Made by a program: the position numbers and the translations under genes | Notes under the pieces: model-generated | What the model was told of the DNA's origin: nothing | Seen by the model: only the letters and a program-made list of their open reading frames with translations | The model's database searches: none | Assembly: GCA_015680685.1 (NCBI GenBank) | Contig: MNCI01030115.1 | Span: 230,918 to 294,917, forward strand | Length of the DNA stretch: 64,000 nt | Origin: Gnetum montanum | Lineage: Eukaryota; Streptophyta; Gnetopsida; Gnetales; Gnetaceae | Reading direction: 5' to 3' | Shown here: positions 11,391 to 22,087 of the stretch, in pieces | Position numbering within the stretch: the stretch's first letter is position 1 | How the letters are laid out: each line of letters starts with the position of its first letter

Positions 11391-14300
11391 CTCTGCCACT
11401 TATCACCCAAAAAAAATAAAAGATTCATGTAATCTGTCAACCTACAAACCTATTGGGGTATGCAATACTCTGCTGAGAATTTTTTTCAAAGGTGTTGATA
11501 GGCTGCCTATCACACATGATGCACAAATTTGTAGAAGATCATCAAGCTAGATTTCTTCTAGGACATCTAATTCAAGACCAAATTATTCTTAAACAGGAAT
11601 TAGATCACTTAGTTGTGCACCACAAATTTCCAAGTATTTTCATCAAACTAGATATAGCAAAAGCATGTGATTCTATTTCTTGGAAGGCTCTTTAGTAAAT
11701 TATTTTACAAAAAGATTTTTCACCACATATTGTAAGACTATGCATAAACATCCCGAAAATACTTGCATATTCAAGGGACATCAATGGGAAGCTAAGAGGC
11801 TTTTTCATTGTTCACAAGTCCTCAGGAAACGGGGACGTAGGGACAAATACCCAAATGCATTTGGAGATGGGATAGTTTTTTGAAAATGCTATAGAGATGC
11901 AACCGAGACACGATGAAGAACAATATTGTCTACATCGGATTATGTTTCAAAGCACCGAAGATTATGACCAAATTTGTTGCAAATTGTGGTTTGTGAGATA
12001 TTTCTCAAGTTTGGACTATAATTTGGACGATGAAACATTTTGAAAACATTTTGTAAGAAGGAAAATAGTTATAAGTAGTGCATAAATTGTGTTTTGGGAT
12101 ATTGCAATATGCACCACATCTCACCTACGCGCCAACACGTTTTGGGATGCGTCCCCATCCCAATGACATGCCAAACATGAAATTTTTCAGAGGGATGCAT
12201 CTCTACATAGCATTGGGCATTCTAACCCATAGTAAGATGTGAGACAAGTAGATCCACTATCATGACTTTTTTTAGTCTAGCTATGAATACTCTTCAAGCT
12301 TATTTGGAAATGGCTAGCATGAGAGAAATTCAAGTATCTGGAATTAGAAGCTTGGCCAATCATTATGCCAATGATACCATGCTTACCACAAGGCCTTGGT
12401 ATTGAAGGCCAAGACCATTAAAGTTGCACATAATTCATTTCATGAGAAATTGGAACTTACCGTTAATTGACCAAAGTCTACTACCTACTATTTCAATACT
12501 TCTACCATAGTGAGAAGTGCAGAATATTTTAGGAATTAGAGAGGGCACTATGAAGGATAGTTACTTGGAAATCTTATTGTTCAAATGGAATAGGATCCAT
12601 GCTTGGAGAAGCATTCTCCAAAAGCTTCATTACAAGGTTTAACATTGGACTTTCAAGTTCCATACTCATTAAAAAAAAAAGAATCCTTCTTGCTTCTACA
12701 ATATTGTCTACTATTCCTAGGTATGTTGCTTCTATTTGTGTTCCGCCAAAACAAGTTATAGACAAGGTGAATTCCATCATCAATAACATTATTTGGTCTG
12801 GTGAAAAGAATGGTCCCAAAACGAATTGGTATTTAGGATACCATTTCAAGACCCCAACAAAGTGGGGGATTAGGAGTACTAAAGTTTAAAAATTGCATAC
12901 TGGTAAGCCAATTTCAGGCTATTGAAAAAGTGTTTAATCATGAGAACTCGACATAGGCAAAGATTACAATGAGAAAATATAACACCTTGGTGGCATCACT
13001 AATGGACTCAAGTCTTTGGAAAGCCTTATGCAATCATTATAGAGTCATTTCAGAAGTATTAATTAATATAAATGTAACCTCCAAAGAACTAATGTTAGTA
13101 AAGTACGGCATCATATCAAGATGGAAAAAGATTTGGTTGGGTAGCATCCATGAAAAGATAAAAATGTTTGCTTGGGCTCAAGAAAAAGAAAATCCATTCC
13201 CACCTACACATTTCTAAGATAAAAAGGGCTCCAAATTGTTGACGACTATGCTTTATTGCATGGTGATATCTCCAAGAGCGCTAATCACTTGATATTTGAG
13301 TGTCATTACAGCCAGAATGTTTGGGCATTGTTGGGAGAAGTTGATATGCAGAACATCTCGAGAAACAGTCTAGCAACAATGATCATGTGGTGGATCTGGA
13401 AAGTTCATAATAGACTCATTTTTCATGCAAAGCAGCTTTCACAACCATGGACAATTCTTCTACAAGCATGGTGCCTCTAGAGCAAGGCTTCAGTTGCTAT
13501 GGGCCAAACCCCAACCTTGAACCAAACTATTCTTGCTTCAAGTTGAATGTTGAACTCTAGGAACTGATAAAGCAGGTTGGAACAGACTGTTGAAGCAATT
13601 ATGCGGAGAGTGGACTTGAATGTTGCTGCCTTGTTCTAAGGATGGTATGAGGAGACAACCCAATTTAGAGATGTTTCAAATCTGTTGTCTGAAGCTGCCA
13701 TCCCAATGGCTCTTGATGTTCCTTCAGAAGTTGAGATGATTCTGCCAGTCTCCAAGGGTTTGTGAGATGCTTTGGATTTCTTTCTGGTTGGGGTGCCTAC
13801 AATAGCAAGTCAACAAGTATTATGCTCCTCTCTTCCATCGCTTTGGCAACAAGTGATCGTGCTAATTGAGCAATTTTCTGTGCAATCAGAGAATGTGTCA
13901 AAAGTAAATGGGATTCACTTTTCATTCCTCAAAAGCCTATGCTTACGCAGATAGGTGAATCTACCTAAATACTTCCTGGTGTGCTTACAGAAGAGGTAAC
14001 ATAATAAGCACTCTGGCTTGATCCCAACGTTGTGGAATGCAACAAAGGTTCATCACTCTTAATCCATATCCCCCATCAATAGGCTTGGTGTGGTCTATGG
14101 AAGGAAATACTTTTTGTTAGAGAAGGGTTGGGAGGTAGGCAGCCAGATTCTCCGGAGAAGGAAGAGATGGACAGTAGTAGGTTATTACAAGACACCATTG
14201 GTGATCAAGGGCACACGTTGCTATGAGATGGAGTAGCTAAATTGAGGGAGCTCAGAGAGTGCAAAGGATAGCTGCAATAGGAGCTCTTACACCATGAACA

Positions 14301-15030
14301 GATCCACCTACAGTGCTGGAAGAAGGAACTCAACCGTTGAACACCTACTACCGAACAAATATGTCGTACTAAGACAGTAGAATAGAGGATCTAAAGGGAA
14401 ATACATAGCAGTGAAAGAAAATACTACCAAAAGCTTGCTGAAGTCGGGTAATTGCCCATATCTTGTGTTGGGTCTGAACCTTATGATTGCCTCCCACAAC
14501 TTCAGCGCCTTTGTCAAGAAAATGTCTTTCACGCAACATTCTGATAGTTATCATAATCTATCACATGATGAATGTAAGCAACGTGCACAGAGCTAAAAAT
14601 ACTCAATGAAGCATGCATGTATATTAAAGATAAAGGGGACCACATAATCCTAGATATCTTGCATTCTCAGTTGATGGATTATTGCACATGTGATTTGTTG
14701 CCCTTTCCCTGATGTCTTGTGGCAAGTTTTGTCGGTTTCTTCATGGAACTAATTTATGGTTCCTTGGTTTTAAGGGCGTTTCAGGTTTTTATGTTAGGGA
14801 TTTTGGGGGACAAATGGGAGGGATAGGACCATCAGGTTATATCATTTTGTTCTATAGAGTTGTCATTTCCCTTTTCTGTTACCATGTTGATGATGTTTAC
14901 TATTAGCAGTCTGCTACCGGATGGAGGGCAGACTCTGCCCTGGCTGTTCTTCTAACCTTAGTGCTCAATTTTGTACTATATTCAGTTATAACTTGAGTTT
15001 TTTGCAAAATTTAAAAAATTTAAAAAAAAT
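11391..15030 (+). pseudogene. Decayed LINE ORF2 and 3' end in the QTRT1 intron
   Basis: A 5'-truncated plus-strand LINE. The reverse transcriptase is recognisable from YKPIGVCNTLLRIF (about 11440) through FIKLDIAKACDSISWKAL (about 11640-11695). The catalytic box reads YAND at 12364-12375, so the second catalytic position is Asn instead of Asp. The post-RT region (STILSTIPRYVA at about 12698) and zf-RVT (HLIFECHYSQNVWALL at about 13285) follow, then a Q/E-rich stretch near 14230-14340 and a 3' end with TTTTGTACTATATTCAG (about 14968) before an A-rich tail. Stops are common. It lies antisense to the gene, so it need not disturb splicing. Confidence 0.8.
11810..12235. other. Unidentified insert within the LINE RT region
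   Basis: The reverse transcriptase translation breaks off near 11800 and resumes near 12260 with SLAMNTLQAYLEM. The 430 bp between show no LINE similarity I can see. Both ends carry GGGGACG-type sequence: GGGGACGTAGGGAC at about 11831 and, on the other strand, GGGGACGCATCCC at about 12150. A decayed DNA transposon is possible, but no clean terminal repeats or target duplication were found. Confidence 0.35.
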
Positions 15031-15376
15031 CTAAGCATTCTTGACTATTTTCTTAAATTGACTGCAAAATGTTTTTAATATAATTATTCCTACCATTAAT
15101 ATCATGAAATTCTAAACTAAATATGAGGTCTGAGGTATAGGTCACAGGTTCAATTGAAACGAGTTATGCTGAGAAGTATCTTTATCCTATGAACTATCAG
15201 TCAAATATACAGGTCCAACATCCGAAACCAAATATACTACGGAAAGCACATAACACTACGTAGTCAAATAATGGATACAAACAGAATCTACAAAACTCAA
15301 TATCATTTCAGCTTTCTAATGTTAAAATGCACATATCATTTGTTGAAAATACCTTATGTTCATAACTGTTTCTCAC
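15031..15376 (-). other. QTRT1 intron, right part
   Basis: AT-rich intron sequence that ends, reading plus to minus, at the GTGAGA donor of the exon at 15377-15470. Nothing else is recognised. Confidence 0.6.
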
Positions 15377-15470
15377 CTTGTGTTCCCACAGGCATAAAAA
15401 GTGGAGTCTGGCACTCAAAGTGTGGTAAAGTCAACGTTGCTGCCCTTGCTCTGTTATACTTTCCTAATAC
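15377..15470 (-). CDS. QTRT1: QTRT1-like exon, N-terminal part
   Basis: A 94-bp exon of the queuine tRNA-ribosyltransferase catalytic subunit. It encodes VLGKYNRARAATLTLPHFEC followed by QTPLFMPVGTQ and the first base of a Gly codon. TPLFMPVGTQ is the conserved strand near the start of the TGT barrel. The acceptor is AATGCAG at 15471-15477 and the donor GTGAGA at 15371-15376. The join to 10746-10924 gives PVGTQGTIKGLT, exactly the family order. The start codon must lie further to the right; I could not identify that exon with confidence. Frame open, codons look constrained, so this is probably a living gene with a 4.45 kb intron. Confidence 0.92.
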
Positions 15471-15930
15471 CTGCATTTTCTAACACAGTTTTAAACATAA
15501 ATTTCCAAAAAACAATTACATATAAAAAAGAAAAAAACCTTCCAATCATCAGAACTACAACAACGCAAATTAAATATTTTACTCATGAATTTGAACTAGG
15601 ATTTAAGCAAATTGCTCAAAATAAAGTTTTGTAAATGAAGTTCCCTATTTCAACAAACACGAAAGAAACATACCTTAAACTTTAATGCCATGACTGTATG
15701 AAAAGCATGCCATTCAAAAAAAAATTAGACTATCAGCAGAAAAATAAAGGAAAATTGAAAATCTTCATATTTTTAGAAACAATAAACATAATTCATTTAA
15801 ACATGCTTTTCAAACATCATTTACATGAGAAACAATATAAGACAAACATTCTGAAGTTGACTTTCTATAATAGACAACACCAAAAAAAATCTGTGTAGCT
15901 GGGATACCTTTTTTCAGGGTTGGAGAAGTT
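15471..15930 (-). other. Upstream QTRT1 intron sequence, no other feature
   Basis: AT-rich sequence between the exon acceptor and a Copia LTR. No exon or repeat is supported. A short stretch at 15898-15925 reads on the minus strand up to a possible GTATCC donor, but nothing else supports an exon. Confidence 0.5.
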
Positions 15931-16602
15931 TGTTGTGTCAATCCTGTTATAATCAGAAGCAATAGTTTCAATAAAATAATCAGTAGATCAAATCTGAAAA
16001 TACACTAAAGAAGCTCTATAGAAATTATTAGAACGCTGTAGATCTGAATAAAACATTAAAGGCAGAAAATATCGCGCTGTAGCAGATCAAATAGATGTTG
16101 TAAATCACTGAAAAAACTACTGTAAACTCTAGCAAACATTTGTTGTAAAAGCATAATGAAAACAATGAAAGAAAATAGCACAAGAACACAGAGATTTAAG
16201 TGGTTTGGGCCCTTTTTACCCTACCTCCACAACAATGCTGATCTACCTTCTATTCTGCTCAAATTTTAAAGACACAAGCCATCCTTATAGCTTCCTCAAG
16301 CACCCAATCTATTACTCCAATAGATCTCAGACTCTTGTCTCCAAGGTAAAACGTCAATACAATGATTCCACATCAAAAACACACACGCTTAAAGGCTACC
16401 ACAAGCCTTCTATTTATAAGGAAACATTAGGACCAAATCCCAATCCTAACACATGTGGGATAAAACACATCTCCACATAAACATCACTTTACAAATTGAC
16501 CCCCTTTTTTTCATATCATTATTTAAAATGCAACATCCTTTTAAAAACATAAAAGGAAATACAACAAATAATACTAATGTGTTTGTCTTCATTTTTCCAA
16601 CA
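15931..16602 (-). mobile_element. Copia 3' LTR, minus strand
   Basis: A 672-bp LTR bounded by TGTTGG..CAACA on the minus strand (plus: TGTTGTGTCAATCC at 15931, TTTTTCCAACA ending 16602). It is preceded on the minus strand by the polypurine tract AAGGGGGAGTTT (plus 16603-16614), so it is the 3' LTR of a minus-strand element. It inserted in sequence flanking the QTRT1 exon, in the sense direction of that gene. Confidence 0.8.
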
Positions 16603-16897
16603 AACTCCCCCTTGAAGACAGATCCAACCAGCCTTCAAGAGATGTGCACTTTTGATTAAGTTTCAGCTATCCCAAGCTTCTTTCTACAGAAAATGTGTTT
16701 TTCAGCTATCGCTAGTTTTGTTAAAGCATCAACAACATTAAGCTTTGTATGGACCTTCTACACATGCACCAAGCTGTCCTCTATGATTTCTCTTATGAAG
16801 TGGAACTGGATATCTATATGTTTCGTCTTGGCATGAAAGGCAGAATTCTTTGCAAGATGGATTGCACTCAATCTATCACAAAACACAACATACCTTT
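16603..16897 (-). pseudogene. Copia pol C-terminus (RNase H end) and PPT
   Basis: Read on the minus strand from 16896 the translation gives FCDRLSAIHLAKNSAFHAKT then KHIDIQFHFIRE, the diagnostic end of the Ty1/Copia RNase H domain, and continues to VDALTKLAIAEKH before a stop near 16660. One in-frame stop follows the FIRE block. The polypurine tract comes next. The element is cut at 16897, where the following Gypsy LTR begins, and the rest of pol is absent from the window. Confidence 0.85.
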
Positions 16898-17765
16898 TGA
16901 TGAGTGGCTAGGTACCCCTACACTCAACCATACGAATACAAGCGTGTATGCACGATCCGGTTGAATTCTGCAGACGGACTAGTTGTGGTATCTAGATAGT
17001 TAAACATTGATCGCAGTTCACTATCTTCCCACCTGGACTAGTATTTGCTTCGTCACGTATGGTTTAGCCCAGAGTGAGGTGAATGATGGGATCCTAAACT
17101 AATGCTACTCCTAGAGACGATGGGGAACAATCTTAATTAAGCTAATGGACAATGGAAAATGAAATCTATGCTAACCCTAAGTGCGATGAGCATCTATCTT
17201 TAATCATCGTATGCATCTTGGGCCTCGTGTACTACTTCTGGGATTACCAAGCACACATTACCTGAGCACTCCTAGATACACTACTAGGTTACCAAGTAGT
17301 TACACTTAAATGTTCATGATTAAGTCATACTCATTCCACGTTAATCAACAGGAAGTGTAAATGACAATAAAGGAAATATGAACTAAAAAAAGATAACAAT
17401 AAATAATTAACAATTAAGGTAATTAAAAGCTAAGTGAATGCTACAATGATGAAGTAATCTCGATCTTTATTGCCGATCGTGTGTGTGTCCAAGTACGTCA
17501 CACTCGAACAAAGGTTTCATACAATTACAATCATCACACTACAGGCATGCACTGGGGAAAGAACTGAAACTAACTAAAAACTGACAAAAAGACTCTACCC
17601 TAAGAGTTACCAACCACTACTCCCTTCATGTGTGCCTGAATGTTGTATTTATAGGCCTACATAGGAATCACGATATCATGTATTCGATATTGTTATCCAG
17701 GCTGCGATATCGTGTACCCGATATCGAGGATCCGATATCAGGGCCTAGCACACCACGATTCATCA
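16898..17765 (-). mobile_element. 3' LTR of TGATGAG-family Gypsy, minus strand
   Basis: 868-bp LTR with the family termini TGATGA and CTCATCA. On the right it is followed by TACCCCCATGAC, the reverse of the family polypurine tract, so this is a 3' LTR of a minus-strand element. Near the U3 end it has GATATC-type sites at 17672, 17686, 17706, 17720 and 17734, spaced 14, 20, 14 and 14. Confidence 0.85.
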
Positions 17766-20600
17766 TACCCCCATGACTGAATAACAACTCCTCCTCAAGT
17801 CAGACAAAATGAGAACGAGTTCAATTAATTACACAATGGATAGGTATGAGATTATTGACTAACTAAGAATTACTCATGCCATAGTGTGGGATTAAACAAA
17901 ACAAAATTGGGACACAGACACAGAATTACAAAAGGCAAAATTTGTTGGAACTTATGTGGTTCCTGGCAGTGGTGGCTCCTCCATGGGTCTCTTCCCCTTA
18001 TCTCGTGCTCTAGGCTTTGGAAATGGATGTCTCTGAAGGAGCGCCTGGAGCTTTTCTTCTTCGGTCCAGGGATCCTATGTCGTCCATGTTGATGCTTCAA
18101 TGTTTGATGGAGTCGGCACCTCCCATGGGCACGGAAATTGCGAAAACATCTTATTAGCCTTGACATACCAAGCCGCAAACAACCATCATTCCTCTTCATA
18201 GGCTCTGGCTTTGTCCTTGAATTCTTGGTAGTCCATGAGCCGTCGAGCCAAATCCACTGCGACATCTTTCTGTCCTTGGTGGTTGGTCTTGACCACCTCT
18301 AATTTAGAATTTGCTACTTCTAATCTTTGCAATGTCTTCTTGTGTTCAACAAATTCTATTTCATATTTAGTGTAGGTGGTTGCTACCTGCTTCTCCAATT
18401 CTGTTCTCAGGCGTCCTACTATCAACATGGCTATGTACTCCGTGAGATCTTGTATCTACAGGTCTTGGCTTTTCAGTTCTACTTGGTGGACAAAGGCATA
18501 AGTATCTAATATGGCCCGCCAATTAGCGTTCTGAGCACTGAGAGTGTTAATATGGGCTTTGGCCATATGGATTTTTTTTTCAATCACCTGTTTGTACATC
18601 CCCACCTAATCTCTGAAATGCTCCTTGAACTTCCCATGTTGCTTGGCCTCATTCTGCTACGTGCTTATTTCAATCGCCGTTTTCTGGCGGATCGCACGTA
18701 CCCCCTCCATTAAGAGAGTTCTATTCTCTTTGGCCAAGCAATTCATATCCTGGTTGACCCTTATTTTTTTTTTGAGAAAGTAGTCAGGAATATATTACTG
18801 TGAAGATGAAATATAGTACAAGAAATTACAAAAGGTAGGCCATCCGCAATGGCCCGCCATGGAGGGGAAAGATCCCCAAAGTCAAAAAGAGCAGCACCCA
18901 AAAAGTCGTGCAAAGCCGAAAGAACAGCCCGAGGGAACAACAGGGGGGGCCACAGGGGGGGCGCCCCCCCCCCCCACCCACAACAGGAAGGAGGGGGGTG
19001 CCCCCAGCCCGGGGGGCACCAGGACAGCGGAAAAAAATCGAGGGAAGGCACCAAACAACAACGCAGGGGGGTAGAAGGACAGAGAGACGGCATCGGCCCG
19101 AGGGGGGGCAAATGTCGCTCATGACCTAGAGCCAAAACCCCCCCCCCCTGGGGGTTCGTCGACAGCCAGCGGCAGGCACAATGGGGGCGCTCCAGCTCAT
19201 GGAGAAGGTCCAGAGTGTTCCAGTGGTCTTCTGTGTCCATGAAACTAGCCGTCTGTTGGATACCTTGCATGGCCGACTCCCGCCTATTCCAATCCGCCTG
19301 CGAGGCACCTGCATCTGGATGAAAACGCGTCGAAGTTCAACAGATATGGCGCCTGAGCTCACCCCAGGAGCACTCAGAACTGATGCCCAGGATGAGGTAC
19401 GGGCACCACCCCCCTCTGAGCCACTGGCGGCCGTTGTGCTCGTGAGCCCGATCGAGCTACCGTTGGCGCTGCTCTTCCTCCTCTTGAAGTCGCTCCTGCT
19501 CCGCCCACTCAGCCTGCTCTTGCTCTCTATGGGCCACTTCCTCCTAAGCCAGTTTGTCCCTCACTTGGGCCCGGATTTCATCAATTAAACAGGCCCTGGC
19601 AACTTCGGCCATGAGGTCCTGCTGCCTCACCCACTCCTAAACCTGTTCTGAATACTGGGCCTCTAGGTCGGCCCAGGCCTACGCAAGGACTTGATGCCAT
19701 TTGGCCTCCCACTCCCGCCACTCAACCTCCTGCACCTCGTCCGCGGCCCTCTATGAGGCCTGCCGCAACTCTTCGTGCCAGTTCCTGTGGCTGGAGGTTG
19801 CCGACAGGGGGGGAACTGGTCTATCAAGGGGGGCAGGGGGGCATCGCTCCCACTAGGTCCGTTGACCCCACATAAAGGTTGAAGCCCAATGGGACCAGCG
19901 GCTCCCCTGGCCGGGCAAGGCCGCAGGGTCCTGGGAGCCCGCAGCAGGGGGGTAATCCGAGGGTGCCCCCCGTGGGGGGGCAGAAGACGATGGTTGACCC
20001 TTATTAATTGTTCTTGCAATTGCTGAAAATTTTCCTCAAGAACATTCTTTTGCTTTTCTACTATGGTCAACCGGAGATTTTCGGTGGCAAGGTGTTTATT
20101 TTCTTCTTGTGAGGCCTTGAGTGCTTTGGCATGTGCATACGTTTGAGCTTGTGCCTTGGAAGCATCCCAATCAACCTTCTCTTTTTCCTCCACCACTTTT
20201 GTATTCTCTTCCAACAATTTAGTTAGCTACTCTGTCCAAAAGGATTCTAGCGGCTCTGCAAGGATGAATTGGGACAAATCCCATTGTGCAGCTTACAGGA
20301 TGACAAGCTTTTCTTGAAGTCTTTTTAACTCCTCCTCTGCATGTTCGGCCCTGACCTCTGCCATGACTAGCTTCCCTTTTGTAGAGATGAGGTCTAACTA
20401 TGTTGCTATGACATCTTGAGGGATGTCAAACAAGGACATCATCACTTGTCCTATCTGCAACAACCAATCTAGAACATCCTCATGATTTGCAGGAGTCATT
20501 GAGGAACTGGTCAAGGTTTGAGCATCGTGTGCTCCTATAAAATCTACCAGTGGCACAACAAGGATATTAAATGAAATGAAATGAAAGAAAAGAACCTACA
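17766..20600 (-). pseudogene. Post-pol coiled-coil reading frame of the Gypsy element
   Basis: Reading minus from about 20580 to 17940, and skipping the LINE at 18766-19990, one frame continues for roughly 460 codons with a few stops. It is dominated by heptad-like E/K/Q/L sequence: AEHAEEELKRLQEKLVIL, ENKHLATENLRLTIVEKQ, LRTELEKQVATTYTKYE, HKKTLQRLEVANSKLEVV. It ends in a basic, Pro-containing tail close to the 3' LTR. The position, between pol and the 3' LTR, is that of the extra reading frame known in Athila/Tat-type Gypsy elements. No signal peptide or membrane segment is evident, so an envelope role is not supported. A shorter relative is at 35990-36303. Confidence 0.7.
18751..20005 (-). 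mobile_element. LINE insertion with 15-bp target duplication
   Basis: A 1,225-bp minus-strand LINE (18766-19990) splits the coiled-coil reading frame. The direct repeats TGGTTGACCCTTATT at 18751-18765 and 19991-20005 are identical, and the T-run at 18764-18773 is the reversed A-tail. It holds the Q/E-rich C-terminal region and 3' UTR of the local LINE family. Plus-strand 18945-19145 is very rich in G and C runs (13 C in a row near 18966), far from the AT-rich surroundings. The preserved duplication suggests a fairly recent insertion. Confidence 0.92.
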
Positions 20601-21044
20601 TTTTCAAAATTTTGAATAAGAAAGTAAAGAGAAGAAACTTAACAGTATTTTCCAAAGTCTTGTCAAAGCACCTTTGCTAATGTTCCCACACTAAATGGGA
20701 TTGATGGACTACAAGTTTTCAGGAGCAATTGATGATGCTCCTAAAACATTTTCAGGAAGAAAGGACACCAGAGCACATGAAGGTTGCGACAGCTAAAGAG
20801 AAAATTGTAGATCTTACTCAAACTTGGTAAGCAAAGACATGAAGAGACTATAAGATGTTTTGCATCAGAAGAGGCTTAAAGTGGCATTTTTTTAACCTAG
20901 TTTCTGAGCTACATTAACAATAAATCTTTAACTATAACATTGCATATCACATCATAACAATATAGTGTTAATGCCTTCGTCTTGAGCTGCCTATAAATAC
21001 CAAGTTCTTTGATGGAAATGGGATGTCTTTTTTCCCCATTTTGG
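20601..21044. other. Unassigned stretch between two Gypsy elements
   Basis: No reading frame or repeat is supported. A TATAAATA-like sequence lies at 20992-20999. The boundary between the truncated minus-strand element and the next plus-strand element falls somewhere here. Confidence 0.4.
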
Positions 21045-21989
21045 TGTAGGGACACCTATTCTGATCCCCTTGGTCTTCCCTATCTTTGAGTTTTGCAAGT
21101 TTCGAGCTTTGTGGAGACACCTTGGAGGTCAAGGAGATGTCTTGCCTGGGAGTTGAGTTGTCTCAAACGACATCTTGAGTTGACAAGAGATGTCTTGGTC
21201 TCCAAGGAGATGTCTTGGCCAAAGTGAAGATGTCTTAGGGGAGATATCTCCCTAACAATGGAAACGTCTCAAGCAAGATGTCTTACCCAGGGAAGAGATG
21301 TCTCCCAAAAACAATAGACGTCTCATCCGAAAGTGGTTTTTTTGCAAGAGATGACTCAAGGATGGCGAAGACAACCCATACAATCTAGAAACTTCTAGAT
21401 TTGGCTGTTTCAAGTTCAAAAATAGTTGAAAGATGGAGGAAAAATATAGAAACACCATGGGAACTCCAAGATGAGCTTCTAGAAGGTTTCCCTAGGTTTT
21501 TGTATTGTTTTCATTAATAAATATGATGGTATTTTAATGCTTGTACATGGGATGGATGGAAAGAGAGAAGTCTTGGTAAGAGCTCTTGAGTTGAGGAGAG
21601 CTTGACAAGAGTGTGATCAAGCACATTGAGTGAGTGTGGGTGTGGTTGCAACTCCATGGTCAATGTGTGTGGATTGGCCTATGTGTTATTGTCTCTTGTT
21701 TACTCCTCTAATTTGAATCTCATTTCCAGGATGTGGAAGAATTTCTCTATTAGTTGTGTCTTGCATTAAGAACAACCATTGTGTGGTTGTAGAGCCTCAT
21801 GCTCTGCAATATCGTTTGAGTGTAAAAGGTTTTGGATGTTTGTGGGTTTTGGGAACCTTGTTGTAATCTTCTAATTGATTAATTGAATATAGCTAATGTT
21901 ATTGTTTTCTAGGAAATTAATTATCTTTTCATAATATCTAGATTTAGTATTAGAAGGTGATTAATTATTGGAGTGAACTGACTCCAACA
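21045..21989 (+). mobile_element. 5' LTR of a tRNA-Met-primed Gypsy element
   Basis: The right end (ACTCCAACA, 21989) is firm: the primer site follows and the last 100 bp recur at 25138-25247. The left end is tentative; TGTAGGGACACC at 21045 would give matching TGT..ACA termini and a 945-bp LTR. It contains the phased motif cluster described separately. Confidence 0.6.
21114..21324 (+). promoter_or_regulatory. Phased AGATGTCT / TGTCTC motif cluster in U3
   Basis: Six copies of AGATGTCT start at 21135, 21188, 21208, 21228, 21276 and 21296; four of the five intervals are 20, 20, 48 and 20. TGTCTC, the core auxin response element recognised by ARF proteins, occurs at 21159 and 21299, its complement GAGACA at 21114, and ACGTCTC at 21264 and 21318. 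The 20-bp phasing is about two helical turns. A promoter or enhancer role in the LTR is inference. Confidence 0.5.
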
Positions 21990-21993
21990 TTAG

Positions 21994-22005
21994 TGGTATC
22001 AAAGC
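21994..22005 (+). promoter_or_regulatory. Primer binding site, tRNA-Met type
   Basis: TGGTATCAAAGC lies four bases after the LTR end and matches, with one change, the TGGTATCAGAGC site that pairs with initiator tRNA-Met in many plant LTR elements. Confidence 0.8.
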
Positions 22006-22087
22006 TTTTTGTTGAGTTTTGTGTTAAAACTTTGGAGCTTTGTGTGTATGGTTGCTTGAATTTGGTTGAGGATTTTGTCTAGTTTAG

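Noticed and set aside
11188-15030. Inverted plus direct LINE pieces as one twin-primed insertion
   Set aside because: The inverted piece carries its own 3' tail (T-run at 11188), so it is a separate copy.
16259-16285. Minus-strand SLKFE-like peptide resembling the start of tRNA-guanine transglycosylases
   Set aside because: It lies inside the Copia LTR and has no splice donor after it.
17640-17740. Regular short repeats as a possible CRISPR array
   Set aside because: The 14-bp period, lack of unique spacers and location in plant LTR U3 exclude it.
18849-19124. Several overlapping Gly/Pro/Arg-rich open frames
   Set aside because: They come from the G/C-homopolymer part of an inverted LINE 3' region, not from a gene.
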